From assembly GCA_000702685.1 (NCBI GenBank), contig JNJD01000009.1:62001-126000 (forward strand): a stretch of 64,000 nt of DNA, written 5' to 3'. Below are positions 43,168-51,861 of the stretch, one piece after another; the stretch's first letter is position 1; each line of letters begins with the position of its first letter. Both the position numbers and the translations under genes were made by a program. The DNA is from Lachnospiraceae bacterium AC2028. GTDB lineage: Bacteria; Bacillota; Clostridia; Lachnospirales; Lachnospiraceae. Under the pieces are notes generated by a model. It did not search any database. It was not told where the DNA came from and saw only the letters and a list, made by a program, of their open reading frames with translations.

Positions 43168-43910
43168 CTCAGGTATTCGCAGATCAGTCACAGATAAATA
43201 CAGATGCCCACCGCGCGGTCATATCAGGTGATGATTTCAATCACATCAAAAATGTTCTGAGAATGAAGCCCGGCGAGGAAATCAGCGTAAGATGCGACGG
43301 TGTTCCGAAGGAGTACAGATGCGGGATCCTGGAGTATACGGATTCGGAAGTTATCTGTGAGATAAGATTCATCAAGGAAGATGATACGGAACTTCCCGTT
43401 AAGGTCACCGTATATCAGGCTCTGTGCAAGGGCGATAAGATGGAGACCGTGATACAGAAATGTGTCGAGCTCGGAGCGGTGAGATTTGTTCCCGTTGCCA
43501 CATCGAGATGTGTTGTAAAGCTCGATGACAAAAAAGCTCAGAGCAAGGTCGTAAGATGGCAGCAGATAGCGGAGAATGCGGCGGAGCAGAGCAAGCGGGG
43601 AATCATTCCGAATGTTGCACCGGTGATGAGCTTTGAAGCTGCGATCGCAGACGCAAAATCCCTCGATCATATTTTCATTCCGTATGAACTTGCGGAGGAT
43701 ATGGCAAAGACAAGGGAACTCTTTTCCGGGATAAAACCGGGAAGCTCGGTCGGAATCTTCATAGGACCCGAAGGCGGCTTCGATGAAAAGGAAGTCGCAA
43801 AGGCGGAAAGCGAAGGTGTGCTTCCGGTAACGCTGGGACGCAGGATCCTGAGAACCGAGACCGCAGCAATGTGCATAATGAGCTGGATGGTTTATATGTT
43901 TGAATCCTGA
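43164..43910 (+). CDS. rsmE: 16S rRNA (uracil(1498)-N3)-methyltransferase
   Basis: A 248-residue SPOUT-fold methyltransferase: PUA-like N-terminus (HIKNVLRMKPGEEI), then CKGDKMETVIQKCVELGAV, KRGIIPNVAP, and the knot motifs IGPEGGFDEKEVAKA and LGRRILRTETA. It methylates U1498 of 16S rRNA. The ATG at 43164 overlaps the prmA stop (ATGA) and is preferred over ATG 43140 further in. A hairpin terminator begins immediately after the stop. Confidence 0.96.
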   Translation: MTQVFADQSQINTDAHRAVISGDDFNHIKNVLRMKPGEEISVRCDGVPKEYRCGILEYTDSEVICEIRFIKEDDTELPVKVTVYQALCKGDKMETVIQKCVELGAVRFVPVATSRCVVKLDDKKAQSKVVRWQQIAENAAEQSKRGIIPNVAPVMSFEAAIADAKSLDHIFIPYELAEDMAKTRELFSGIKPGSSVGIFIGPEGGFDEKEVAKAESEGVLPVTLGRRILRTETAAMCIMSWMVYMFES

Positions 43911-43937
43911 GAGGATGTCGAAAGACATCCTCTTTTT
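43911..43937 (+). terminator. Terminator after rsmE
   Basis: GAGGATGTC pairs perfectly with GACATCCTC around a GAAA tetraloop, followed by TTTTT. It begins directly after the rsmE stop codon. Confidence 0.95.
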
Positions 43938-43964
43938 GAGTCACGGGGACTGTCCCCGTGACTC
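43938..43964. repeat. REP-like palindrome, family A, copy 4
   Basis: GAGTCACGGGGAC, T, GTCCCCGTGACTC: a perfect 27-base palindrome, directly after the rsmE terminator and itself followed by TTTTT, so it may act as a second terminator. Confidence 0.85.
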
Positions 43965-43971
43965 TTTTTGT

Positions 43972-44046
43972 GCAACTTATGATAGCTATGCGGCAACTTA
44001 CGTCGGCGCCCATTGTTCCGCGCAGGTGCGTCTGTTAGTTTATGAT
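43972..44046 (+). promoter_or_regulatory. LytTR-type direct repeats and promoter of the ABC operon
   Basis: CAACTTATG (43973-43981) and CAACTTACG (43994-44002) are nine-base direct repeats with a 12-base spacer, the 21-base period typical of LytTR binding sites. A weaker in-phase match, TAGTTTATG, lies at 44036-44044. A possible -10, TATGAT, is at 44041-44046 with no good -35, as expected of an activated promoter. The LytTR regulator is encoded third in the operon. Confidence 0.55.
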
Positions 44047-44071
44047 CACAGACACGAAAGGAGACGCAAGT

Positions 44072-44923
44072 ATGATCAGATGCAGGGGAGTGGAAAAGAG
44101 TTTTTCCGGTAAGAAGGTTTTATCCGGAATAGATATGGACATACCCGAAGGAAAGATATTCGGACTTCTCGGACCGTCCGGCGCGGGAAAGACGACACTC
44201 ATAAGGATAATAACGGGACAGCTCGGATATGACGCCGGTTCGGTGAACATCTTTGACAGGGAAGCAAGAGAGCTTACGAGAGATGACAATAAAAAGATCG
44301 GCATCATGATGGATGATTTCGGAGTTTACGAACGGTTCTCGTGCAGGGACAATCTGAAAGTGTTCGCCGATATCTACGGAACACCTTATGGGAAGATAGA
44401 TGAGACTCTCGAACTTGTGGGCCTTGGGGATGCCGCGAAAAAGAGCGCCTCGGATCTGTCGAAGGGAATGAGGGCAAGACTTCAGCTTGCAAGGGTATTC
44501 ATGCATTCGCCGGAGATACTTTTTCTGGATGAACCCACAAGCGGACTCGATCCCCGTTCACAGAAAGCGATCCACCGCATCATACTCGACAAGAAAAAAG
44601 AAGGAAGAACGATCTTCCTCACCACCCACAACATGGAAGAGGCGCATGCTCTCTGCGATACCGTGGCCCTGCTCAACGAAGGACACATTGTCGACACCGG
44701 GGCTCCGGATGAACTGTGCAGGAAATACGATCATAAAAAAACGATAAGCATTCATCTGAGATCGGGTGAGAGCATCGAGCTTGCGTGCGGCGCGGAATCC
44801 GCGGAAAGGATCGGGGAGCTGATGAAGTCGGGCTCGGTCGAGACCATTCACTCATCCGAGCCGAACCTTGAGACCGTATTTCTCGAACTGACGGGCAAGA
44901 AACTGGAGGAGGACGATAAGTGA
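44072..44923 (+). CDS. ABC transporter ATP-binding protein
   Basis: A 283-residue ATPase: Walker A GPSGAGKTT, signature LSKGMRARLQLA, Walker B ILFLDEPTSGLD and the H-loop TTHNMEEAH. The C-terminal extension (about 215-283) is usual for drug- or lipid-export ABC proteins of the ABC-2 class. ATG 44072 is preceded by AAGGAG at nine bases; an upstream in-frame ATG at 44042 lacks a site. It overlaps the permease gene and forms a four-gene operon with the LytTR regulator and DUF3021 protein. Substrate unknown. Confidence 0.94.
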   Translation: MIRCRGVEKSFSGKKVLSGIDMDIPEGKIFGLLGPSGAGKTTLIRIITGQLGYDAGSVNIFDREARELTRDDNKKIGIMMDDFGVYERFSCRDNLKVFADIYGTPYGKIDETLELVGLGDAAKKSASDLSKGMRARLQLARVFMHSPEILFLDEPTSGLDPRSQKAIHRIILDKKKEGRTIFLTTHNMEEAHALCDTVALLNEGHIVDTGAPDELCRKYDHKKTISIHLRSGESIELACGAESAERIGELMKSGSVETIHSSEPNLETVFLELTGKKLEEDDK

Positions 44924-45606
44924 AGAATATACTTACGATCATAAAAAAGCAGATAAAAGATACTCTCAAAAATAAGCCTGTGCTCATACAGTTCATTATG
45001 TTTCCGGCTATGACACTGATAATGGAGAACGCGATCAAGCTGAAGGATATGCCCGATCTCTTTTTCACGAAGCTGTTCGCGGTCATGTATATAGGAATGG
45101 CACCGCTTACCGCGTCCGCTTCGATCATCTCCGAAGAAAAAGAAAAAAACACTTTGAGAGTGCTGATGATGGCGGGCGTAAGACCGTGGGAATATCTTAC
45201 GGGCGTAGCGGCATACATCTGGATACTGTGTATGGCGGGTGCGGGAATAATGGCAGTCGGACTTGACGCGAAGGATGTTCCGTTCTTCATGCTCGTTATG
45301 GGTGTAGGATTTATCATCTCCATACTTATAGGAGCGTTCGTCGGGATCTTTGCCAAAAATCAGATGGTGAGCACTTCACTGATGATGCCCGTGATGATGA
45401 TTCTTTCTTTTTCACCCATGCTTGCGATGTTTAATGATAAAATAGAGAAGGCCGCAAGATTTGTTTATACGCAGCAGCTGAGACAGACCGTCGATCATAT
45501 GAGCTTTGACGGTATCGGTAATTCCGGCGCTTTGATACTTGCCGTTAACGCCGCGGCAGCCCTCGTACTCTTTTTCATTGCATTTAAGAAAAAAGGACTT
45601 GAGTAG
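44920..45606 (+). CDS. ABC-2 type transporter permease
   Basis: A 228-residue membrane protein with about six helices in the ABC-2 permease pattern: a basic start (MKNILTIIKKQIKDTLKN), IISEEKEKNTLRVLMMAGVRPWEYL (the conserved coupling helix), then FFMLVMGVGFIISILIGAFVGI. It pairs with the ATPase upstream as a half-size exporter. It starts with GTG overlapping the ATPase stop codon. The next gene begins one base after its stop. Confidence 0.88.
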   Translation: MKNILTIIKKQIKDTLKNKPVLIQFIMFPAMTLIMENAIKLKDMPDLFFTKLFAVMYIGMAPLTASASIISEEKEKNTLRVLMMAGVRPWEYLTGVAAYIWILCMAGAGIMAVGLDAKDVPFFMLVMGVGFIISILIGAFVGIFAKNQMVSTSLMMPVMMILSFSPMLAMFNDKIEKAARFVYTQQLRQTVDHMSFDGIGNSGALILAVNAAAALVLFFIAFKKKGLE

Positions 45607-46047
45607 ATGAAGATCGAGATCGATATTGACGAAAAATACCGTGACACGGGAGTGAAGATATGTGCTCCGTCACTGACGCGCGATGTTGAGAAGGTCGTTG
45701 CGATGATGCGCATGATCAACATGCAGATCGGCGTCAGAAAGGGCGATGAGACCGTGCTTCTCGATACCGATGAGATTCTGTATATAGACGCCGTGGAGCG
45801 GAAGACATTCGTATACACGCAGGATGAGACGTACGAATCCGAGCTTAAGCTTTACGAGATGGAACAGGAACTGCTGAAGCAGGATTTCCTCAGGGTCAGC
45901 AAGCAGAGCATCGTTAACCTTCGGAAGATCAAGAGCCTCAAGGCTGATATCAACCGTAAGGTCAGGCTCACGCTGGTGAACGGCGAACAGATCGTTGTGT
46001 CGAGAATGTATTCCGAAGAACTCAGAAGAAAGTTGGGACTTAAGTGA
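45607..46047 (+). CDS. LytTR DNA-binding regulator
   Basis: A 146-residue protein. Residues about 45-146 form a LytTR domain: DEILYIDAVERKTFVYTQDETYES, FLRVSKQSIVNLRKIKSL and VSRMYSEELRRKLGL. There is no receiver domain. In Firmicutes such stand-alone LytTR proteins paired with a DUF3021 membrane protein control the adjacent ABC exporter; the membrane partner is thought to hold the regulator inactive. Direct repeats with the right 21-base period lie before the operon. Confidence 0.92.
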   Translation: MKIEIDIDEKYRDTGVKICAPSLTRDVEKVVAMMRMINMQIGVRKGDETVLLDTDEILYIDAVERKTFVYTQDETYESELKLYEMEQELLKQDFLRVSKQSIVNLRKIKSLKADINRKVRLTLVNGEQIVVSRMYSEELRRKLGLK

Positions 46048-46565
46048 TGGGCAGAGAGATCATAGAAGAAAAAACGGAGAATGCTTTTGAAGATAGGAAA
46101 TCCGTATTCGGTTACATCGCACAGCTTCTTGCGACATACGGTGCGATGGTCATTATCTTCATAGTGTTTGGTTTATGCATAGGAACAACGACGGAGGGAT
46201 ATTCAACCCTCTTTGAACTGGGAAACAGGGGACTTACGATGGGTACGCTCCTTCAGCTTTTGTTTCTTGCGGTTTTGGTAACGATTGCACAGGTGGTATT
46301 CCTTACCGATGCGCTCATAAAGAATATGAACATGATCGCAAGGAACCTTCTTTTCATTATCGCGATATTCGTATCCATCGTTGTGTTTGCGGTCTCGTTC
46401 GGGTGGTTCCCCGTTGATGACCTTGCGGCGTGGGCAGGATTCCTCGTTTCATTCTCGCTCAGCATGGCGGCGAGCCTTTTCGTAACCAGGTTCATCGAGA
46501 AGTCGGAAAATAAGAAGATGCAGGAAGCGCTTGATAAGTATATGGAGAAGAGAAACGAAAAGTGA
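46047..46565 (+). CDS. DUF3021 family membrane protein
   Basis: A 172-residue protein with four hydrophobic helices (about 27-48, 63-85, 97-118, 125-147) and short cytoplasmic ends, matching DUF3021, the usual partner of stand-alone LytTR regulators. The ATG at 46047 overlaps the LytTR stop by one base; a GTG one codon before is also possible. The likely role is to control the LytTR protein at the membrane, inferred from context and known related pairs. Confidence 0.82.
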   Translation: MGREIIEEKTENAFEDRKSVFGYIAQLLATYGAMVIIFIVFGLCIGTTTEGYSTLFELGNRGLTMGTLLQLLFLAVLVTIAQVVFLTDALIKNMNMIARNLLFIIAIFVSIVVFAVSFGWFPVDDLAAWAGFLVSFSLSMAASLFVTRFIEKSENKKMQEALDKYMEKRNEK

Positions 46566-46621
46566 GCCGGAAGGTGATCCGGAAACGGACCGGCAGCGTA
46601 GTGAAATTATATGGAAAAAAA

Positions 46622-46649
46622 GCGGGACATCTGTTGATGTCCCGCTTTC
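46622..46649 (-). terminator. Terminator between DUF3021 and pilT genes
   Basis: GCGGGACATC pairs with GATGTCCCGC around TGTT. On the minus strand it is followed by TTTTTTT, so it mainly ends pilT; on plus the tail is only TTTCG, giving weaker termination of the ABC operon. Confidence 0.88.
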
Positions 46650-46665
46650 GTTATGTGTAATTTTA

Positions 46666-47721
46666 TCAGCACATCTTGTCGAGAGCTGTGGGATCGTTGC
46701 TGACCCACATAGCGTCTTCCTTGGTGATCCTTCCACGTCCGACGAGGGATGCAAGGTCGTCGTTGAGAAGGTGCATTCCCGAAGAACGTCCTGCCTGGAT
46801 GAGTGAAGGAATCTGGATGGTCTTCTTATCACGGATGAGGTTTCCGATAGCGGGAGTACCGAGCATGATCTCGGTAGCAACAACACGGCCGTCCATATCT
46901 GCGGTAGGAACGAGAGTCTGGGTGATAACGCCTCTGATAACGTTGGAGAACTGGGTTCTGATCTGATCCTGTCCGTCAAGAGGAGTTGCGTCGATGATTC
47001 TTTCTACGGTCTGAGCGGCACTTGTTGTATGAAGTGTCGAAAGAACGAGGTGTCCGGTCTCTGCTGCGGTGATAGCTGCGGAGATGGTCTCATAGTCACG
47101 CATTTCTCCTACGAGTATGATATCGGGATCTTCACGGAGTGCGGAACGAAGTGCGGTTGCGAAAGTGGGTACGTCCTTGCCGACTTCTCTCTGGTGGATC
47201 ATTGCCTTATCGTGAGGATATACATACTCGATGGGATCTTCGATGGTAAGTACGTGTCTTGAAGTGGTTCTGTTGATATAATCGACCATTGAAGCAAGAG
47301 TGGTTGATTTACCGGAACCGGTGGGGCCTGTTACGAGAACGAGACCTCTGGGCATTTCTGCAAGTTCCTTACAAACGGGAGGAAGGAGAAGTTCCTCGAA
47401 AGAGGGAACTGTCTGATTGAGAATACGGATACTTGCTGCGAGATTGTTTCTCTGATGATAGATATTGGCTCTTATTCTGGTGCCGTCCCAGAGCATGACA
47501 CCGGCATCGAGGTCCATACCGCCGGATACTCTCTCGACCTGATCCTGCTCAAGGAATGAGTAGATCATGTTCCTGGATTCTTCTGCGGAGGGTGCGGGCT
47601 CAAGAATCTTGAGTTCACCGTATCTGCGGATCGCAATGTTGGTACCTACAGTGATGTGGATATCGGAGCAGTTGTTTGCCTTGGCATATTCCATCAGCTC
47701 CCTGAAATCTTTGTAAACCAT
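46666..47721 (-). CDS. pilT: Type IV pilus retraction ATPase PilT
   Basis: A 351-residue secretion ATPase: N-terminal PAS-like domain (SDIHITVGTNIAIRRYGEL), Walker A GPTGSGKSTTLASM, Asp box with IEDPIEY, Walker B DPDIILVGEMRD and His box TGHLVLSTLHT. It powers disassembly of type IV pili and twitching or DNA uptake. It stands alone here, so the pilus genes must lie elsewhere. The ATG at 47721 follows GGGGAGG by about nine bases. Confidence 0.95.
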   Translation of the reverse strand: MVYKDFRELMEYAKANNCSDIHITVGTNIAIRRYGELKILEPAPSAEESRNMIYSFLEQDQVERVSGGMDLDAGVMLWDGTRIRANIYHQRNNLAASIRILNQTVPSFEELLLPPVCKELAEMPRGLVLVTGPTGSGKSTTLASMVDYINRTTSRHVLTIEDPIEYVYPHDKAMIHQREVGKDVPTFATALRSALREDPDIILVGEMRDYETISAAITAAETGHLVLSTLHTTSAAQTVERIIDATPLDGQDQIRTQFSNVIRGVITQTLVPTADMDGRVVATEIMLGTPAIGNLIRDKKTIQIPSLIQAGRSSGMHLLNDDLASLVGRGRITKEDAMWVSNDPTALDKMC

Positions 47722-47825
47722 TCGTGTTTTCCTCCCCTGACACGACTTCAAACCCACGTTGGACGATGCACCTTACTTGATGTATCATATTTGAAGTATT
47801 AAATTTGTTAAGTGCCGTTAAGCCC

Positions 47826-47853
47826 TTGCTTAATGCACACCTTGTATTATAAC
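47826..47853 (+). promoter_or_regulatory. Candidate promoter of the cysteine desulfurase gene
   Basis: TTGCTT (47826-47831), 16 bases, TATAAC (47848-47853), in the divergent spacer between pilT and the desulfurase gene. The leader would be about 20 bases and has no strong ribosome site. Confidence 0.4.
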
Positions 47854-47881
47854 AGAACATATCGGCGGTGACTATCAAAAT

Positions 47882-49057
47882 ATGAAAGAAATATATCTGG
47901 ATAATTCGGCAACTACGAAGGCATTCCCCGAGGTGGCGGACCTGGTCTCCAAGGTCATGACGGAGGATTACGGTAATCCCTCCAGCATGCACCATATGGG
48001 TGTGGTGGCGGAGGATCGCTTAAAAGAGAGCACTAAGATCCTTTCGTCCGTTCTCGGATGCGGTGAAAAGTGCATCTATTACACATCGGGAGGAACGGAA
48101 TCGGACAATATCGCGATCCTCGGAGCCGCAAAGGCACTCGAGAGAAGAGGAAAGCATATCATAACGACGAAGATCGAGCACCCTGCAGTCCTGAATACCA
48201 TGAAGCACCTTGAGGATGAGGGCTTTTCGGTCACATATCTGGGGACGGATAAAAGCGGCAGGATATCGCTTGATGAACTTGAAAAGGCCCTTACGCCGGA
48301 TACGATCCTCGTATCGATAATGCACACCAACAATGAGATCGGATCGGTCCAGCCCGTTGCGGAAGCCGGAAAGCTGATCAAGGAAAAATGTCCGGAATGT
48401 CTCTTCCACGTGGATGCGGTCCAGGGCTTCGGAAAGGCGCGGATCAATCCGGTGAAGATGAAGATAGATCTTCTGAGCGCAAGCTCCCACAAGATCCACG
48501 GACCGAAAGGCTGCGGGCTTTTATATATCGGAGACGGAGTAAGGATAGTATCTCCCGTGTACGGAGGCGGACAGCAGAAGGGAATACGCTCGGGCACGGA
48601 AAATGTTCCGGGCATATCCGGAATGGCACTTGCAGCTAAGATGCTCTATGAAAAGCTTGATGAAGATACCGCAATGCTTTATGAGCTGAAAAAGTACTTC
48701 ATTGAAAATGCACTGAAGATCGAAGGAGTCAGCGTCAACGGACTTACGGCGGAAGGTCCGGCGGGAATTGACGGCACTGCACCCCACATCATTTCCGTTT
48801 CTGTAAAGAATGTAAGGGCTGAAGTTCTTCTCCATTCTCTTGAGGATAAGGGGATATATGTTTCCGCGGGAAGCGCATGCTCGACTCATAAGAGAACTCC
48901 GTCGGCAACACTTAGTTCCATCGGCCTTGAAAAGGATCTGCTTGAATCCACCGTAAGGATATCGATGTCCGTACTTACGACCCGTGAAGATATCGACAGC
49001 GTGATCTCCGCACTCGGTGAGATCGTTCCGATGCTGAGGCGTTTCACCAGAAAATAG
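47882..49057 (+). CDS. Cysteine desulfurase (NifS/IscS family)
   Basis: A 391-residue PLP enzyme: YLDNSATTKAFPEV, GNPSSMHHMG, the PLP lysine K204 in SSHKIHGPKG, and the active-site C333 in AGSACSTHKR. It takes sulfur from cysteine as a persulfide for iron-sulfur clusters, thiamine or tRNA thiolation. In related bacteria the gene is often directly beside thiI; here xylanase, mtaB and HPr-like genes lie between the two. It may still supply ThiI with sulfur. Confidence 0.94.
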   Translation: MKEIYLDNSATTKAFPEVADLVSKVMTEDYGNPSSMHHMGVVAEDRLKESTKILSSVLGCGEKCIYYTSGGTESDNIAILGAAKALERRGKHIITTKIEHPAVLNTMKHLEDEGFSVTYLGTDKSGRISLDELEKALTPDTILVSIMHTNNEIGSVQPVAEAGKLIKEKCPECLFHVDAVQGFGKARINPVKMKIDLLSASSHKIHGPKGCGLLYIGDGVRIVSPVYGGGQQKGIRSGTENVPGISGMALAAKMLYEKLDEDTAMLYELKKYFIENALKIEGVSVNGLTAEGPAGIDGTAPHIISVSVKNVRAEVLLHSLEDKGIYVSAGSACSTHKRTPSATLSSIGLEKDLLESTVRISMSVLTTREDIDSVISALGEIVPMLRRFTRK

Positions 49058-49136
49058 TCCGTTTTCTTTTTACGGACCTATAGCAAAAAATAAGAAGTAA
49101 GAAAGCAAATTATCGAGATAAATGTTTTTGGGCCCA

Positions 49137-49145
49137 TGATATAAT
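49137..49145 (+). promoter_or_regulatory. Extended -10 promoter of the GH10 gene
   Basis: TGATATAAT at 49137-49145 is a perfect TGn extended -10 with no good -35. A start near 49152 leaves about 26 bases including CGGAGG. Confidence 0.6.
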
Positions 49146-49177
49146 CGTTGAAAACCGATCAACACGGAGGACCGGAT

Positions 49178-50392
49178 ATGGGAAATTATGAGCACAGAAA
49201 AGCAACAGACAGGATAAGATTCACAGACGCATCGGGAAATCCCGTTGCGGATTCGGACGTAAGAGTAAAACTCGTTAAGCATAAATTTCTTTTCGGAAGC
49301 GGAGCCAATGACTTTCTGCCTCCCGAGGAACTTACCGAGGAAGAGAGAGCGAATATCCCGCTTACCGCAGAGCAGCAGGCGGTTGCCAACGACATAAATC
49401 ATAAGTGGCTGGATATGTTCAATTACGGAACCATGCATTTCTACTGGGGGATGTATGAGCCCGTCGAAGGCGAGCCCCGTTACGAGCAGTATATGCGCAC
49501 CGCAAAGTACCTTACCTCCAAGGGAGTGACCCTCAAGGGACATCCCTTATGCTGGCACACGGTATGCGCAAACTGGCTGATGGATTATGACAATGCGACG
49601 ATCCTGCAGAAGCAGCTCGACCGCATCAACCGTGACGTCACCGCATTCAAGGGTGTGATCGATTACTGGGATGTCATCAATGAAGTTGTCATCATGCCGG
49701 TTTACGACAGATATGACAATGCGATAACCAGGATCTGCAAGGATCTCGGAAGGATAAAGCTGGTCAAGGAAGTATTCGATGCGGCCAAGGCAGCCAATCC
49801 GAATTCGGTTCTTCTTATCAACGACTTCAATCTTTCCGAAAGCTACAGGATCCTGATCGACGGAATGCTCAATGCCGGAGTTCCCCTCGATGCGATCGGA
49901 ATACAGACCCATCAGCACCAGGGTTATATGGGAAGGGAAAAGCTTGAAGACATCCTTGAGAGATATTCGTTCTTCGGCCTTCCCATCCACTTTACCGAGA
50001 ATACTCTCGTATCGGGACATCTCATGCCTCCCGAGATCGTGGATCTTAACGATTATCAGATAGACGAGTGGCCCTCCACACCCGAAGGTGAGGAGAGACA
50101 GCGCAAAGAGTGGAGAGAGATGTATGAGATCCTCTTTGCCCATCCTCTCGTAGAAGCCGTTACCGGCTGGGATTTCACAGACGGCGGATGGCTCGGGGCT
50201 CCCAGCGGTATTGTCAAAAAAGACGGAACTCCCAAGCCCGCATATCATGAACTCAGGAAGATGTTCAAGGAAGAGTGGAATACGGATTACACCGTACATA
50301 CCGACAGCGAAGGCTTCGCCGAAGTCACCGGATTCAAGGGCGATTACGAAGCAACCTTCGGAGCGGGTACTCAGAAATTCACACTCGGATAA
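49178..50392 (+). CDS. GH10 endo-1,4-beta-xylanase, intracellular
   Basis: A 404-residue glycoside hydrolase family 10 enzyme: KGHPLCWHTVCANWL, acid/base E169 in DVINEVV, LINDFNL, GIQTHQHQGYM and the likely nucleophile E274 in HFTENTL, then VTGWDFTDG. An N-terminal strand region (RIRFTDASGNPVADSDVRVKL) precedes the barrel. It would cut xylan or xylo-oligosaccharides. No signal peptide is present, so it probably trims imported xylo-oligomers. ATG 49178 follows CGGAGG by seven bases. A REPIN-like double palindrome lies just after the stop. Confidence 0.92.
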   Translation: MGNYEHRKATDRIRFTDASGNPVADSDVRVKLVKHKFLFGSGANDFLPPEELTEEERANIPLTAEQQAVANDINHKWLDMFNYGTMHFYWGMYEPVEGEPRYEQYMRTAKYLTSKGVTLKGHPLCWHTVCANWLMDYDNATILQKQLDRINRDVTAFKGVIDYWDVINEVVIMPVYDRYDNAITRICKDLGRIKLVKEVFDAAKAANPNSVLLINDFNLSESYRILIDGMLNAGVPLDAIGIQTHQHQGYMGREKLEDILERYSFFGLPIHFTENTLVSGHLMPPEIVDLNDYQIDEWPSTPEGEERQRKEWREMYEILFAHPLVEAVTGWDFTDGGWLGAPSGIVKKDGTPKPAYHELRKMFKEEWNTDYTVHTDSEGFAEVTGFKGDYEATFGAGTQKFTLG

Positions 50393-50403
50393 TTGAAAAA
50401 AGA

Positions 50404-50466
50404 GAAACAAGGGGACGGTTCCTGTGTTCACGGATTTTGTGAACGCAGGAACCGTCCCTTCGTTTC
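50404..50466. repeat. REPIN-like inverted pair of family B palindromes
   Basis: Two family B elements in inverted order: GAAACAAGGGGACGGTTCC to GTTCAC, a seven-base centre GGATTTT, then GTGAAC to GGAACCGTCCCTTCGTTTC. The full 63-base hairpin has few mismatches. It sits between the convergent GH10 and mtaB genes and could end transcription from both sides. Confidence 0.8.
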
Positions 50467-50478
50467 GCCTTCGTTTCG

Positions 50479-51828
50479 TTATTCTGCCGTCATGATCTCT
50501 TCTGTAAGTATCCCTGTAAGTTTCAGATCGACCGCATCTCCGGGAGAGAGCGTATCTGATGACACGGCTGTCATAATATAATCGGGTGTGTGTCCTACCA
50601 TATATTTTTTTCCGAAGATGACCTGCTGTTCTTCGATGAGAACCTTTTCCGTTCTGCCGATATGACGCTGCATATACGCCTTCGTCATTTCAATCTGTGC
50701 GTCAATGAGTCTTGAGCTTCTTTCGTTCTTAATTTCTTCCGACACCTTGCCGGACATGGAAGCGGCCTTGGTATTCTTCCTCGGTGAGAATTTGAATATG
50801 TGCATATCCGCAAAGCCGACCTTCTTAACGAAAGCGAGGGTTTCTTCGAATTCCTCACCGGTCTCTCCGGGAAAGCCCGCGATGACATCGGTCGTTATGG
50901 CGGGATCGTCGAAATATTTTCTGAGGTTCAGAACGCTTTGGAAGTATTCCTCGGTGCTGTAGTGCCTGTTCATTCTTTTGAGCGTAGCGTCGCATCCGCT
51001 CTGGAGTGACAGATGGAAATGGGGGCAGAGGTTCGTAAGCTTTGAAAGACGCTCCGCATTTTCCTCCGACATTATCCTCGGTTCGACCGAACTGAGGCGG
51101 ATCCTTTCGAGTCCTGGGATCTTCGCGATCTCTTCGACGAGATCTATGAGTCTGCTGTTCCCGCCGTAATCGCCGGAGGTATTTCCCGTATCATCGAGGT
51201 CGATACCGTAGGAACCGACATGTATTCCGGTCAGGACTATCTCCGAACAGCCTTTTTCGATCAGGCCGCGGATCTCACCGCATATGTCTTCTTTTCCGCG
51301 CGAGCGGACCCTTCCTCTTGCAAGGGGGATCGCGCAGTAGGTGCAGAACTGGTTGCAGCCGTCCTGGATCTTGACGAAGGTGCGGACGCGGTCGGAGAGC
51401 GTCTCGAGCGTCATATCCTCATATTCGGAAGGCACGCCGAGGTCGTCCAGTACGATCTTTTTACCGGAGCGGTTTTTGATGTAGTCCTCGATTATGGGGA
51501 TGAGCTCCGATTTATGATTGTTGCCGATGCAGATGTCAACGAGCGGATCCTTGAGAAGAGCGTCGCTTCCGGTCTGGACATAGCATCCGACTGCGACAAC
51601 GACGGAGTCCGGATTGAGCTTTTTGGCACGGTGGAGCATCTGCCTGCTCTTTCTGTCGGCGATATTTGTTACTGTGCATGTGTTGATAACATATATGTCC
51701 GAAATCTGTGAAAACTGCACAATTTCATATCCTGCTGATTGTGCATTTTGAAGCATTATTTCGGTTTCATACGCATTAACCTTACAGCCGAGGTTGTGGA
51801 ATGCTATAGTTTTGGGCTTTTTTCTCAT
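50479..51828 (-). CDS. mtaB: tRNA t6A37 methylthiotransferase
   Basis: A 449-residue radical-SAM methylthiotransferase: N-terminal UPF0004 domain (FHNLGCKVNAYETEIML, INTCTVTNIADRKSRQ, VAVGCYVQ with the three cluster Cys), the radical SAM motif CNQFCTYC, GIHVGSYGIDL and a C-terminal TRAM domain. It converts t6A37 to ms2t6A in ANN-decoding tRNAs. The LGCKVN signature separates it from MiaB and RimO. Confidence 0.95.
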   Translation of the reverse strand: MRKKPKTIAFHNLGCKVNAYETEIMLQNAQSAGYEIVQFSQISDIYVINTCTVTNIADRKSRQMLHRAKKLNPDSVVVAVGCYVQTGSDALLKDPLVDICIGNNHKSELIPIIEDYIKNRSGKKIVLDDLGVPSEYEDMTLETLSDRVRTFVKIQDGCNQFCTYCAIPLARGRVRSRGKEDICGEIRGLIEKGCSEIVLTGIHVGSYGIDLDDTGNTSGDYGGNSRLIDLVEEIAKIPGLERIRLSSVEPRIMSEENAERLSKLTNLCPHFHLSLQSGCDATLKRMNRHYSTEEYFQSVLNLRKYFDDPAITTDVIAGFPGETGEEFEETLAFVKKVGFADMHIFKFSPRKNTKAASMSGKVSEEIKNERSSRLIDAQIEMTKAYMQRHIGRTEKVLIEEQQVIFGKKYMVGHTPDYIMTAVSSDTLSPGDAVDLKLTGILTEEIMTAE

Positions 51829-51861
51829 AAAAGTTTGGTTCTCTTTAAGGCTCCGTCAGGC

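Noticed and set aside
13214-43964. CRISPR array
   Set aside because: The repeats are palindromes kilobases apart between genes, with no regular spacers and no cas genes.
49057-49080. Terminator after the cysteine desulfurase gene
   Set aside because: GTCCGT and ACGGAC can pair but the stem is only six bases and no T-run follows.
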